From the NCBI GenBank assembly GCA_010093635.1, contig MU006779.1, forward strand, positions 1,015,999 through 1,079,998: a stretch of DNA of 64,000 nt. The letters run 5' to 3'. Source of the DNA: Massarina eburnea CBS 473.64 (taxonomy: Eukaryota; Ascomycota; Dothideomycetes; Pleosporales; Massarinaceae). Below, in pieces: positions 32,544 to 44,271 of the stretch. The notes under the pieces were generated by a model. The model made no database searches. It saw only the letters and a program-made list of their open reading frames with translations, and was not told the DNA's origin. The translations under genes and the position numbers were made by a program. Position 1 is the stretch's first letter; each line of letters begins with the position of its first letter.

Positions 32544-33854
32544 ATGTTCAAAACAACTCTCCTATCCCTAGGTCTCCTCGGCGGCATCGGATTAGTCCCA
32601 CCCGTCACCGCCTTCTTCACCATCACCTGTCCACGAATCGTCCGCGACCGTCTCGATCCCATTGTGAGTCCCGGCCGCGTATCCGGCCACGTGCACAACA
32701 TAGTCGGAGGAGCAGGATTCGGACCGAATTACACGTACGAAGAAGCTCTAGCATCGAAGTGTACATCCTGTCCAGTAAGTCCCGGGCACAAGAAACCAGT
32801 TCCCCCGAGCGAACGTCACTGACACGAGTACAGGTCAAAGAAGGTCGGTAACATCCCAGAGAAAGGAGGATCAAGAGGCAAGAAAGCTCTACTAACGTGC
32901 TGTGATGGTGGTAGATAAGAGTAACTACTGGACTCCCCAACTCTACGTCAAGATGCGCGATGGCACGTTTCGCGTCGTACCCCAACCCGACGATGATCAA
33001 GGGGGCATGACAATCTACTACCTGTAACCCCTCCCCATCCCTCCCCCCACAATCCAACCAACCTAACCCAACCCAGCAGCTTCGACACAACGCACCCAGT
33101 CACGCCCTTCCCCCGCGGCTTCGCCATGGTCGGCGGCGACGCACTCCTCCGAGCGCCAAGCCCAACATCCTCCTCCCGCGGCCTAAGCTACTGGTGCAAA
33201 GGCGGGCACCAAAGCGACTACGCCGGACTCCCAACGGAGCACTGTCCCAGCGGAATAAGAATCCAATTCCACATGCCCAACTGCTGGAACGGCGAGGACG
33301 TAACGCCGCCGACCGACGGCCGCAAACACGTGGTGTACATGGACGGCGATGTGCGCGCGGGGACGTGTCCGGAAGCCTTCCCGTACCGTCTTCCGCAGTT
33401 GTTTTACGAAGTCAATTACGACACGCAGGTGTTTGCGGAGGAATGGGTGGGGAGGCAGCACCCGTTTACGTTTGCGCAGGGCGATGGGACGGGGTTTGGC
33501 TTCCATGGCGATTTTACGAATGGCTGGGATGATGGCGTGTTGGGGAGGGTGGTGAGGGAGTGTTTTAATGTTGCGTTTGATGCGGTGACTTGTGCGGGGA
33601 ATGCGGAGGGTGGGTTTTTGACGAGGAATCGGGAGGAGGATGTGAGGGCTTGTAAGATTGGGGGGCAGGTTGGTGAGGAGGTTTTGGCGCCTGTGGGGAA
33701 GTTGCCCGGGTGAGTTGGGTGGTTGGGGGACTTGGGTGGTTTTGAGAATGACTGACTGACTGGTTGTGTTAGGTGTAATACCGTGACTTATGGTCCGGAG
33801 AGGGCTACGGCGGGGAAGGGGAATTGTACTGATGATGTGCATCTTCTCACTTAG
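32544..33854 (+). CDS. secreted DUF1996-domain protein, five exons
   Basis: Exons 32544-32774, 32834-32843, 32915-33023, 33080-33709 and 33773-33854 give 353 residues. Exon 2 is only 10 nt, but it is needed to produce VKEDKSNYWTPQLY, a conserved DUF1996 segment, and intron 2 has an ACTAAC branch site. An acceptor 3 bp earlier before exon 4 would add one residue. Residues 1-23 form a signal peptide ending VTA. Domain features: an early CP..RDRLDPIVSPGRVSGHVH (His-rich), SYWCKGG and CWNG, PYRLPQLFYEV and many paired cysteines. DUF1996 proteins are common in fungal secretomes; their reaction is unknown. The end (NCTDDVHLLT) has no GPI-type tail. Confidence 0.85.
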
Positions 33855-34935
33855 AGACTGGGGTCTTGATGCTATGGTAGGGCTATGGGTGTACTGGAAT
33901 GGTTGGCTAGGTCGTTCGTGGAAATGGGATATACATAGGTAACAGTCTTTTTGTCGGGGCATTTTGGAAGAGGTGGACTGTTTGACTGAGGGTAATCAAG
34001 TTATGGAATCTTTTCTCTTGTTTAGGTAGCACTGATCGTACTTTTGTACACTCACTCGTTTGATATACTACAACTGCGCATAAAACCTCTTATTCATACT
34101 TCTTATAGTCCCTGAGTTACCCTGATTAAGATGAGTTCTATATTCCGACGTTAATACCTGTGTCATGCTGCAGTAACCGATCCTGAAAAGAACATATAGA
34201 AGGTAGATCTAGACTTTGCGCCGGAAGTATTAGGTTGAGCTTAACTATCTTGGGTACAATGAGATGCGATACTTTGGCATGGTATCCCCGAAGAGATTCG
34301 ACACTCTAAATGGGTTCTGGAGACAAAAAGTCTCTACATGAGTTCAGTCGACTAGAAGATAATGTTGGACACACTGGGCAGCTGCTAGCGCAGGTAGAGC
34401 ATATGGGCTAGTGGAAGGCGACTTCAGTAGAAGTCTCAAACCGAGCATTGGACATCAAACTATTAACGGAACTGCCCGGGTGAGTATGCTAGGCGAGGTT
34501 GGCGACATACAAATGTAGTATATACTGAAGATGGCACAGCTAGTAAGTGCTTGCTGGAGGTGGTACGAATGAAAGCCGAGCGTACTTGTGTGAATTTGCT
34601 GTATCCTGCTTCGCTATGAATACCAGGCGAAATACCTTGCAACAAATTCGCAAGATCAAGCTGTATGTAGTGTGGCCTCTGGCCCGTGCATGCACTCAAT
34701 TGGTGAGAGCAAATCATGTGGAGAGGTTTGTTGAAATGAGTCAGCACTTGATTTTTTATCTAGCACATCATTCTCGTAGCCATGCAGGAAAGATTGAGAA
34801 GTGTTCCATCCTCAAGATTCCTGGGGTCAAGCTGCCCATCCGCGATTCTTTCCTAATATTTCCGATTGTCAACCATCTACCGCGATATATTTTCATATAC
34901 TCCGTCGCGCAAATTTGCGTACCGCCGGTGCGGGT
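33855..34935. other. intergenic, no gene seen
   Basis: No coding family recognised on either strand. Convergent 3' ends of the DUF1996 gene and SNU13 lie at its borders. Confidence 0.4.
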
Positions 34936-35716
34936 TTAGATCTGGAGGCGCTCGACCTTGTCCTGAAGTAGGAGTTAGCATACGTCCTAAATCGTTTTAC
35001 ATCCGCGGAGTGGGAGAAATGTACCTTCAAGGTCTTAATCTGGCCCATGAGATCGGAGGCCTCGTTACTCGTGATGCTGCATGCAATCTAAGGTAGTATG
35101 AAGTCAGTACATGGTTGCGTTGCACTTCGGACGAGGGGTACGTACCACCGCACGCGCGACACCGCAAGCCCTTCCAAGTGCCATCTTGGAGGGGACATAG
35201 ACGTAGGGGACATTCTTGTCCTCGCACCTGCACAATGTTAGCGGGTTCTAGCGAAAAAATTGGTAAAACTTACAGGAGTGGCAGGTGGAGGAGGATCGCA
35301 AGAGGGCTGGTATCGGCTGCGAGCACGATGATCTCAGACACACCACGGTTCAGAGTTTTGGTAGCTGATTTGGTTAGACTTCGAGCAGTCGCAATTGGTC
35401 TTGAGCGCGCATACCTTCATTGGCTCCCTTCCTATTGATAAGTCAGCAATGTTATAGTCACACGTGTGGCAATTATGAAGATGTTGGGGTGATTTTTTCC
35501 TGCTTCAAAAATCGATGAATTGAAGTGAAAATTGCGAAAATTAGAGAAAAAGGGGGGTATTCTTACTTCAACTGACGATAGTGAGTCGCTTGCTGCACCA
35601 GATCAAGAATCCTAAGATGATCAGCAGATGATCGAGTGGTGTGAATGGACGGTAGCCTACTCTTGAGAGAGGTTCTGGTCGGCGATGGGCCACGCTGCGG
35701 AGTTGTCTTCGGCCAT
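34936..35716 (-). CDS. SNU13: SNU13 / 15.5K L7Ae-family RNA-binding protein, seven exons
   Basis: Exons in transcript order: 35661-35716, 35567-35611, 35415-35431 (17 nt), 35274-35364, 35146-35227, 35025-35087, 34936-34962; 126 residues. All introns are GT-AG and phases agree throughout. The product shows ILDLVQQATHYRQLKKGANE, TKTLNRGVSEIIVLAADTSP, LCEDKNVPYVYVPSK and LGRACGVARAV, which are diagnostic of SNU13. It binds the kink-turn of U4 snRNA and of box C/D snoRNAs, so it acts in splicing and in rRNA methylation. Length matches the family exactly. No single exon is long enough to stand out as an open frame. Confidence 0.96.
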
Positions 35717-36071
35717 CGTAAAGGGTATTGGTAGGTGTAAAGAACTGAGGGATCACTGTGAGCTCTCCCGTGTCTGGGATCACGGCAAACTCTCCCGAAG
35801 TCGTATGGTGGATATGCGGAGTGGTGTGAAGTTCGATTGAAGTTCCACTCAGAAATTATTTCGAGATCGGCCCGCGGTCTGAACTCTTGGCGTCACGTGT
35901 GGGCTAGGGCCAATCAGGGAAGGCGCGCGAACAAGACTGCGAACCCAGCCATCGTCACCACTCACCTCAACATCACAACCTCCCCATCACCGCATCCACG
36001 ACTCCGCCTATCAAACATCTGATTCAGAAGCCGTTTTAACCCTCCGTTAAATCACAAACAACACCGCCATC
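35717..36071. promoter_or_regulatory. divergent promoter of SNU13 and VMA3
   Basis: 355 bp between the two start codons. Contains CACGTG at 35894-35899 and a CCAAT box at 35910-35914, 11 bp apart, typical of fungal housekeeping promoters. Confidence 0.55.
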
Positions 36072-37001
36072 ATGTCCGCCGACCAATGGTGAGTGCGCCC
36101 GGAGCTCTGCTGTCCCTGCGCAGGCAAGCTGGAGCTCGCCTCAAGGAGACGAAGCTCGAGCTTGCCCTGTAGCAGCAGGACAGCAGACGCTGCTCTTCCA
36201 CTGTCCTACTCTATGAACGAATGCTAATACGATGATTTCAGCCCCGTTTATGCCGTAAGTCGACTGCTTTCCCGCTTCGCCTCCTGCACGGTCGGCTCCG
36301 AGCTACGTACCGCGGCATCCACCGCTCCAATCCCCCCGTCATCGAGCGTGTTTGAGTATACGGAATAACGTGCTGATGGATAACTAGCCATTCTTCGGTG
36401 CGATGGGCTGCACATCGGCCATCGTGTTCACATGTTTCGGTGCCGCGTATGGAACGGCCAAGGCCGGTGTTGGTGTCTCTGCCATGGGTGTCCTCCGCCC
36501 TGATTTGATCGTCAAGAGTACGTTCGGCCCTACCGTCTCTGCATACAGAGAGCTCGTGTGCAAGCTACTTGTCGAGCTTGCGACATGACGCGATGAACTC
36601 CCGGCTGACTTGCCCCTAGACATTATCCCCGTCGTCATGGCTGGTATCATCGGTATCTACGGCCTCGTCGTGTCCGTCCTGATCTCCAACGACCTGAAGC
36701 AGAACTCGTCGCTCTTCACCAACTTCATCCAATTAGGTGCTGGCCTGTCCGTCGGTCTTGCCGGTATGGCGGCTGGTTTTGCCATCGGTATTGTCGGTGA
36801 TGCTGGTGTGCGCGGAACTGCTCAACAGCCCAGATTGTTCGTCGGCATGATTCTGATTCTCATTTTCGCTGAAGTCTTGGGTATGCACTGCCGTCCTCTA
36901 ATCACAACCTCAATCACTGACACGATACAGGTCTCTATGGTCTCATTGTTGCCTTGCTCATGAACTCCCGTGGCAGCGACGCCGCTCCTTGCCCCACCTA
37001 A
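36072..37001 (+). CDS. VMA3: V-type ATPase proteolipid subunit c
   Basis: Exons 36072-36088, 36242-36254 (13 nt), 36388-36517, 36620-36880 and 36931-37001 give 163 residues; all junctions keep phase. The product has four membrane helices in two related halves: helix 1 FFGAMGCTSAIVFTCFGAAYG with following GVGVSAMGV, and helices 3-4 GAGLSVGLAGMAAGFAIG and LILIFAEVLGLYGLIVALL. The glutamate in FAEVLGLYG is the proton-carrying carboxylate of the rotor ring. Length, helix pattern and motifs match the c subunit rather than the c'' subunit; VMA3 and VMA11 are hard to tell apart by eye. It works in vacuolar and endomembrane acidification. Tiny exons 1 and 2 are usual for this gene in filamentous fungi. 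Confidence 0.95.
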
Positions 37002-37332
37002 ATGCCCCACGCGATCGCAGCGCGACAATTTACATCTGCAATCGGCACGACGACTTTGGACACGTATCTTGAACGAACTATGGAATCTCGCATGGCGCCT
37101 ACATACGTCATGCTGTACGTCTAAATTTGTGTATCTTCTTTGGGGCTCGGCGGAGGCGGCAGGGTGCTTGAGGCAGTAGCGATGGAATGGAAGCATTCGG
37201 GAGAGATTGGGAGCAGTAGATAATGGAATCGACGGGTGGCAGGATGCGATCCATTCGACGGCGTGTATTCTAGGGCATTTCCTCTTGCTTTTTGTCTGCG
37301 GCTAGAAATGAAACGCATTGGTTCACAGTACA
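37002..37332. other. intergenic, convergent 3' ends
   Basis: Shared 3' flank of VMA3 and the SurE-type gene. Nothing else seen. Confidence 0.5.
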
Positions 37333-38275
37333 TTACGAGTCCAGCTTGATCTCGCCCTCGAAACCATTGACGACATGCATGAAGTTCGCCCGCAGCGGCG
37401 TAACGCTCGTGAAGCCCTGCGCAACCGCCCACCCATCGTTCCCGGGCTCGCTCTGCTCCACACTCTCGTACACATCCTTGAACGTAGGCGCCCACTTGAA
37501 GTGCTTGTGCGTATACCGTACATGCTCCACATTCTGACCAGTCGGCGTCTGCGTCCCCGAAACGGCGGCACTCGCAGCACCCTCGTCGCCATTATTAAGC
37601 TCCTGCTTCCCCAACTTCTCCTCCGCCTTGCGGATCTGGTTCTCGATATCCTCGGGCGAATCATCGTCTTCGGGCGGAACGGGAATGACCTGAAAGCAAC
37701 TCCCACTCTTCCACCTATTCTGCAACATATTCGTCCACAGGATCTTTTTCGCCGCCACGTTCTCCACCAACGGCACATTGACGGTGTACAGATGCGTATC
37801 CTTGTCCCAATTATCGTACAAATGCTTTATAAGCTTCGCGCTATGTTCAGAGGCCGCGCTAATGATACCAGCGTCGTGATTACGATCGAAGAAAGCGTAA
37901 CTGAGAGCTATACTTTTCGTGCCGCACACCGCGGCTTCCATTGCGCCGCCGATAGTGCCGCTGCTGAGTGCGAACACGGCCGTGCTGTTGCGCCCGTAAT
38001 TCGGTCCTGACACTACGAGGTCAATGGGCCCGCGGGAACTGAAGTAGTGGTATAACCCGATCTGGACGCACGAGGCGGGCGTGCTGTCTACTAGGATCCA
38101 TTCCTCGTCTTTGGACGTCGGGGGGAGGGGGTGCGTGGTTGTGGTGCCCGAGTTGCTGAGTCGGTTGCCCGAGAGGGTGCGGAGGGGCGACGGGCGGTAG
38201 TAGGTTGGTTTTATGGATTTGCCTACTAAGTGCGCTTTGCCGATCCCTGGGAGTTTGGGGGGTGAGGGTTAGTTT

Positions 38276-38312
<37 letters not shown>

Positions 38313-38621
38313 TGGGGGGTTGATGGGGAGGGGAGGGGGAGGGGGCGTACATGATCGTTGGGTGTGGGGGAGGACTACGGAGACGGTGTGGCCGTGGGAT
38401 TGTAGTGTCGAGACTTTTCAGATCGGATTAGCAATGCTTCCTTACTTCGTATTTGAAGAAAAGGTATGGGCGCAAGGTTACCTAGCGAATGCACATAAGG
38501 CGAAGACTGATCCGAAGGCGGACCATCATCATTCGTGATCTTTACAAGATCAGCAAGGTTCCAGAAAGGACGGGGGGAAGAAGTCTCATAAGTGGTATCG
38601 CAAACGTACGAGAATATGCAT
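37333..38621 (-). CDS. SurE-type nucleotidase/phosphatase
   Basis: Exons in transcript order: 38610-38621 (12 nt), 38482-38539, 38351-38413 and 37333-38246; 348 residues with all phases consistent. Splicing creates the SurE start MHILITNDDGPPS (the metal-binding Asp pair at 8-9), then SPYVHSL, VSVVLPHTQRSWIGKAHL and, in exon 4, DLVVSGPNYGRNS, the other conserved SurE loop. SurE proteins are divalent-metal phosphatases acting on nucleoside monophosphates and similar esters; yeast PBY1 carries a related domain. A poorly conserved acidic loop (about 240-280) resembles fungal versions. No signal peptide. Intron 3 contains a (GT)n run. Confidence 0.88.
38281..38311. repeat. (GT)n microsatellite inside intron 3 of the SurE gene
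   Basis: About fifteen dinucleotide units; read on the transcript strand it is (CA)n between donor GTACGCC and acceptor CCCAG. Length change here would not alter the protein. Confidence 0.9.
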
Positions 38622-39306
38622 TGTGTGGAATGGAATAGATGTGGGAATTAGCGAGGGAGAATGGGGAGGTTTGTTTTTCTCGATCTTGCGAGCTCGAGGT
38701 AAATAAGTCTTGACGTTTGCTCTAGACTCTCCCGGGGACGTGCTTTGACGTGGCGTGCTTTCCGACTTCGCTATCGATGTCTCGGAAAGACAGTGCACGG
38801 ACCACGTGTATGGTACACTTGCCTCACGATTGGGCTTCTGTAAGCGGAAAGTAGGTCGCTTGTTGTAGACCGACATATGCAGTCCTCCGTGTCATAAATG
38901 TACAGATTCTGTGCCATGTGTTCTGCATGATGACGACTTCGTTGCGCCGAAATAGATGAGTAGGTATCTAGACGATTATCAAGTGTTTAGTGATGTGGTA
39001 TTAGCTTTGCTGTATTGAGTTTGTATTATCCGGCTTCGCTTTACATGAGTCTTCACTAGAAAGACGAGCGTGTTAAATTGGCTTCATAGAAGCTTCATAT
39101 TATATAATATTGCGAATTTGAGTAGCAGAATTAATTGAATAAATGCCAAAGCAGGACGTGCAAACGCTGTTCACGCCAGTGAGCTGTGTGGCTGGAACAG
39201 TAGAATCTCATCATCTTCCTCTTGCCTAAATCGTCAAGATCAAGTTCAGCCAAACCTTTATAGATGGCTCAGCAGAGAAGGTCTGCTGGGAGGGTATAGG
39301 TTCGAA
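38622..39306. other. intergenic, no gene seen
   Basis: Promoter side of the SurE gene and 3' flank of the Med2-like gene. No coding signal. Confidence 0.45.
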
Positions 39307-40403
39307 TCAGTCGTTCATCAAATCGAAGAAGGCATCGTCGAATTGTGTCGCCTCGGGGTTCTGGTAGTCCAAGTCGAAGAGGTCGTCCAGATTGTCTGTT
39401 GCCATGGCGTCGAGGCTCAGCTCGGTGTTGTCCGCTGCTGGTTGGGCCGTGGGATTGTCTGCCGGCTTTGCGGTAGTGGGCTGAGCTGCTGGCGCAATGT
39501 CGGGCAGGTCAGGCATCGGAAGGTCGGCATCCACCTTTGTGGTTTTTGGCGCGGCACCATCATCGCCGCTCTTTGCAAAATCCTCTAGACCGCGGAGCAG
39601 AGACGGCCCAGAGTCGTCGAGCGTGAAGTCGAGGTCCGGCCCCGATGCGTCCATGTTGACGTCGGCCTGGTTGGCGGGTGGGTTCGCGGCAGCTTGGTTG
39701 TCGCCATCGCCGGCCGTGTCCATTATTGACTCGCCGAACAGGGCATCGAAGTCGAACTCGGTGTCTGGGTGCGCCATGTGGGTATCCGCGGGTTGCGTGG
39801 GCGCAGCTGGGGCGGAAGGCGGAAGAGCGTCTTCGACTTTGCGGGGGAGCGGCTGGGGCTCTGGTGGAGGTTCTGGCGGAGTGTTGCTCTTGGCCGGCGG
39901 CTCGACCTTCACCACGACTGGCGCGGGCGTGGCAGGCCGCGGGGGTTCCGGCTTGGGGACAGTGGGCGCGGCCAGCTTTGCCGTGGATTCTGCAGCCAAC
40001 CGCGCCTTCTCTGCCTCCCTCTCTTTCGCTGCAGCTTCGCGCTTCTTGCGGTCGGCGCGCATCAAGGCCAGGTCCCGACGCAGCACGGTTTGCGCCTGCA
40101 GCACCTGGATCTCGAGCTCGTCGAGGGAGTCGTGGAAGCGCTCCGAGGCCACCGTCACAGAGCGCTTCAGCTGCGCCTGGGCAGTGGCCGGGTCCTGGCC
40201 GGCCTGGTGGGCCTTGATGTAGTGGCCGCTGGAAATAAGCTGCGATATGGGTGAGTGCATGCGACCAGCATACGCTGCGGGGCACTTACCACCATGTTCA
40301 TCATCGCCTGCAGATTGTCCAGACTGTGCGTGTCCGCCGACGCTGCAGCGGCGGCGGCGGCGGGCTTTGCGTTGTGCTGCGCGGGTGGCGGGGGGTTGGC
40401 CAT
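39307..40403 (-). CDS. probable Mediator subunit Med2-like protein
   Basis: Exons 40290-40403 and 39307-40239 over a 50-bp intron (GTAAGT/CGCAG) give 348 residues. The N-terminus is Pro/Ala-rich, then a helical region: SLDNLQAMMNMV joined to LISSGHYIKAHQAG, and FHDSLDELEIQVLQAQTVLR followed by a long charged helix RRDLALMRADRKKREAAAKE. The C-terminal two thirds are disordered, Pro-rich, then acidic with FDFDALFGES and DNLDDLFDLDY patches resembling activation domains. A helix pair followed by a K/E-rich coiled coil and a disordered acidic tail is the plan of yeast Med2. I propose a Mediator tail subunit by resemblance; an unrelated nuclear protein cannot be excluded. Confidence 0.6.
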
Positions 40404-41344
40404 GGGGGGAGCGTTGCGGGCGTTGCGGGCGTGGCGGGCGTTGGTGGTGTCTGGTGGTCTGGCGGCCTCGAAAGACGCCGGTCGCAACGCGCTGCTCGTA
40501 GGGCTGGGCGACTGACAGCTTGGGAATAGCCCTGGAGTGTTTTGCCCACTACTCACACCACACCCACTTCGGATTATTGCGCTTGCTAAGTCAGCAGCGC
40601 TTGTATTCGCGCGTGTATTCGCAGCACCGATTGGGAGCCGTGGTACCGGCAGAAATTTCACACCTCACGCCTCGAGGGCAGTAGTAGACAGCGTAGACAG
40701 CGTAGACAGCGGCCTGGCGGGCTGGCGCGCACCGGCGTCTCCACCATACCTACAGTAATATTATTAGATGCCCACGGCGAACCTGCGCCCGCCGGCTGGC
40801 GCTGCGACCACGACCAACGGAGTCTACTGGGCAGAACACCGCCAGATCCCGTCGACGCCCTCTTTCGGAGAGCTGTCTCGATCTGCATGACACTGTAATT
40901 TACGCTTAACCACTGCAGGAGCGGCCCGGCTAGCGTGTCGCGCTGGTCCCTCCTGCCTAAGATTCGCAGTGCACCTTCCTTCTCTCTCTCTTCTCTCCTC
41001 CTACCCCCACAGTGGACCGTTCACAGAGCACCTCTCCATCGTTGTTTGGCGTCGGTTCCTCTTCCTGTGTTCCCGCGCCTCTCTTTCCTTATTTCCTCTT
41101 CCATTTCCTTGCGCATTCCGTCTGTTGCTTGCCACCATAGCCTTTCGGTGCACCTTTCCTTGCCGCCGAAGAAAGCTGCACTTCCCCGCCTCGCCAGCCA
41201 GGTTTATCAGACGTCGCTACACACCACGACGGCGCCCTTGTCCAGCGACCCCGTCTGTGAAGAGCTAGTTTGCCGACCCCCAGTTTCTAGAGACTGCGCC
41301 CATAGTGCCGCCATTTCCCCCCGGTGCTTAACATAATTCGGACC
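40404..41344. promoter_or_regulatory. divergent promoter region of the Med2-like gene and PUB1
   Basis: 941 bp between the starts. 40970-41330 is strongly pyrimidine-rich on the plus strand, a frequent trait of leaders of highly expressed fungal genes, here for the RNA-binding protein. No separate gene recognised. Confidence 0.5.
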
Positions 41345-43109
41345 ATGGCCGACTCTGCGACTGCTGCCCCCTCTGCCTCGGGCGCACCTGGCTATGATGG
41401 CAACCAGGGCCAGCAGCACCAGATGCCCCCGCCGCTTGCGCCCGTGATCATCCCCCAGAACACGAATCCCATCCCGACCGCCATCAGCTCGCCGATGAGC
41501 GCCAACGTCATGTCGCCCACCAGCGGCGGGCCTGGCTATGTGCCGCGTCGCGCCGCCCCTGAGCCGAACAAGAGGGCGCTGTATGTGGGAGGCTTGGATC
41601 CTCGCGTGACCGAGGACGTTCTTCGTCAGATTTTTGAGACCACTGGCCATGTCCAGAGCGTCAAGATTATTCCAGACAAGAACGTAAGTGTAATGTTTTC
41701 CTCTTCACTTACACCTTCTTCATCTTCACCTGTATCAAACGCTGTAGCCTGGGCCACTAGTGCGCCGCTCGCCGCTCCCGTTTGCCTACCCCTCTTCTTC
41801 AGCCCCATGCAACAATTTTCTCCTCCACCCTGTTACTGACTCCCTCAAGTTCAACTCAAAGGGTTTCAACTACGGATTTGTTGAATTCGACGACCCTGGC
41901 GCTGCCGACCGCGCCATGACGACTCTCAACGGCCGCCGCGTGCACAACAACGTAGGCACCTGCTGCAATTGGTCCATGCCGGCCGTGCGCTAACGAGCTT
42001 CAGGAAATCCGCGTGAACTGGGCTTACCAAGCCAATACGACGGCCAAGGAAGACACATCGAACCACTTCCACATTTTCGTCGGAGACCTGTCCAACGAGG
42101 TCAATGATGAGGTTCTCCTGCAGGCTTTTTCCACCTTTGGTGTGGTGTCCGAGGCCCGCGTCATGTGGGACATGAAGACCGGTAGGTCGCGAGGATACGG
42201 CTTTGTCGCTTTCCGCGACCGCGCCGAAGCCGAGCGGGCACTCAGCTCCATGGACGGCGAATGGCTCGGCTCGCGTGCCATTCGCTGCAACTGGGCCAAC
42301 CAGAAGGGCCAACCTTCCATCTCCCAGCAACAGGCCATGGCCTCCATGGGCATGACGCCAACGACACCCTTCGGCCACCATCACTTCCCCACCCATGGCG
42401 TCCAGAGCTACGAAATGGTCGTCCAGCAGACTCCCGGATGGCAAACGACGTGCTACGTCGGCAACCTCACTCCTTATACTGCGCAGTCCGACCTGGTCCC
42501 TCTCTTCCAGAACTTCGGATACGTCACCGAGACCCGCTTCCAGTCTGACCGTGGCTTCGCCTTCATCAAGATGGACACGCACGAGAATGCTGCCATGGCC
42601 ATCTGCCAGCTCAATGGCTACAATGTCAACGGCCGTCCCCTCAAGTGCAGCGTAGGTTGACCTCTCCCTATATTTCCTTTCTCTTGGCTCACCCTTAGAT
42701 ATAGTGGGGCAAGGATCGTCCACCGACCGGGCAGTTTGAGGGCTATTCCCCCGCGGGTGCGCCCAACTCTGCTTTCCCGCAGACACCAAACACGTACTTC
42801 CCGCAGTACAACGCGGGACCAGGGGGCCCCATGTCACCCCAAGGTGAGCGGCACCGGAGGAAGCTACGATATCGAAATTCACACTCTAATGCGCGGGCAG
42901 GTCCCAGCCCTGGCGGACAGCCCTTTGCCCAAACCCCCCAGCAGCAAGGCTTCGGCGGACCTGGTATGGCTCAGCCGTACCAGCAGATGCCTCAAAGTGC
43001 CGGCGGCTACGGCGGTCGCGGCCAGCAGCCCCAACAGCAGTGGGGAGGACAGCCTAACCAGGGCGCTTTCAACGGCCAGAACGGCTTCCAGGGCGGCTAC
43101 CAAGGCTAG
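41345..43109 (+). CDS. PUB1: PUB1/TIA1-type RNA-binding protein with three RRMs
   Basis: Exons 41345-41683, 41850-41951, 42004-42651, 42705-42843 and 42901-43109 give 478 residues. RRM1 (about 77-150) begins ALYVGGLD and its RNP1 is GFNYGFVEF, coming from exon 2; RRM2 (about 169-245) has HIFVGDLS and RGYGFVAF; RRM3 (about 300-370) has CYVGNLT and RGFAFIKM. The spacer between RRM2 and RRM3 is Gln/His-rich, and the C-terminus is Gly/Gln/Pro-rich, prone to condensate formation. Homologues bind poly(U)- and AU-rich mRNA, control stability and enter stress granules, shuttling between nucleus and cytoplasm. Splicing is needed to complete RRM1. Long A/T-poor coding bias is strong. Confidence 0.93.
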
Positions 43110-44271
43110 ATACCCTGGTGGCCTGTCTCCCAGTCTTCCCTCTCGTCTGTCTGCGCTGTTTCCATCTTCACGACATGCCTGGCTGTCTACATTGGCGCTT
43201 TTTGGATAGCCCAGCACCAACGTCTTTCTCATATTGGACTCTTTCTGCTATCTGCTCATGTCTCAACGGGGCACGTGTTATGCCTCTTGTTCTCGGTTCT
43301 ATCAAAAAACAGCTCTGTCTAGCTTAGCGGGGGGGCTTGGGTGTCGGCTCGAATTTGGGTTTGGGTTGGGAGCACAACTCGATCATGTATGGCTTTTCTC
43401 AGTCTGTCCGGGGAGGATGGATGCCGATGTCTTTTGTGGATCTTATTCGTCTTTTGTGCGGGTCCTTCTTTAATGAATCTCCTTGCGCTGCATCTTGGTT
43501 ACATTTTGGTGGCTGCTTGCTCTGGCAGCCGGTCCTATTTCCTTCTTACATCTGCTACTACCTTGGTTACCTGTAGCCTGTGTGTCTTCTATCTTTAACC
43601 CCCTTTGGGGTCTTTTCATCCATCATCAAGAAAAGTTGCGTTTTTCTGTCATGCTTTGGCGTGTTTCGTGTTCTGCGTGGCGTGGCGTGGCCTGGCATAC
43701 CCCCATTTTAGGTTGTTTTATGAGCTCTCCTCTCTTACCGGGTCAGATTGCAACCTCATTGCAAGCGATAGACGGCCACAAAAAGGTGTTGGTATATGGT
43801 TAGATGGGGGTCTTGTGTTCTACATGCAGGGATGATACACGATGGACTTGGGATATGACGGCACCGTATCGCTACTCTGGAACAGCAATCGGTTGGATGA
43901 TATGGGATGGACGTGCAATCGCTGGCGGCAGCGAGAGTGTGCATCAATATATGATTTGTTGCTGTGAACTTGACTTGTCTTAGTCGCAACGCAACCCTTG
44001 TGCACGTTACCAGTCATTCGTGTGATGTTTCTTGAGATGTCGCGAGTTTTTTGCTAGGACTTGGTGGCACCCTTTTGCTATCTGGAATTTTCGAGAAGTG
44101 GTGTGGAAAGTGAACATCACGTGACCCTCGCCAAAAGCGCGCCACGCGAAGCGCGTCGACCACAAGCGGGTACATGATCGATGTATCTGCTCAGTGTGCC
44201 CTCGCCGCATGCCATTCCTTGACGCCTTGTCCTTATTTCTTTCCCTTCTAGTTGCGGTCCTGCTGTGCTGT
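43110..44271. other. 3' flank of PUB1 and promoter of PIF1
   Basis: T/G-rich 3' region to about 43800 without coding signal. CACGTG at 44118-44123 lies about 150 bp before the chosen PIF1 start. Confidence 0.5.

Noticed and set aside
33183..33962. 259-codon minus-strand frame over the DUF1996 gene
   Set aside because: Shadow of exon 4; His/Arg/Pro-rich composition.
37318..38010. 230-codon plus-strand frame over the SurE gene
   Set aside because: Shadow of the long minus-strand exon, which carries SurE motifs.
39497..40222. 241-codon frames on both strands over the Med2-like gene
   Set aside because: Shadows of a G+C-rich low-complexity exon.
41926..42882. 318-codon minus-strand frame over PUB1
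   Set aside because: Antisense to RRM2 and RRM3, crossing two good introns; no family resemblance.
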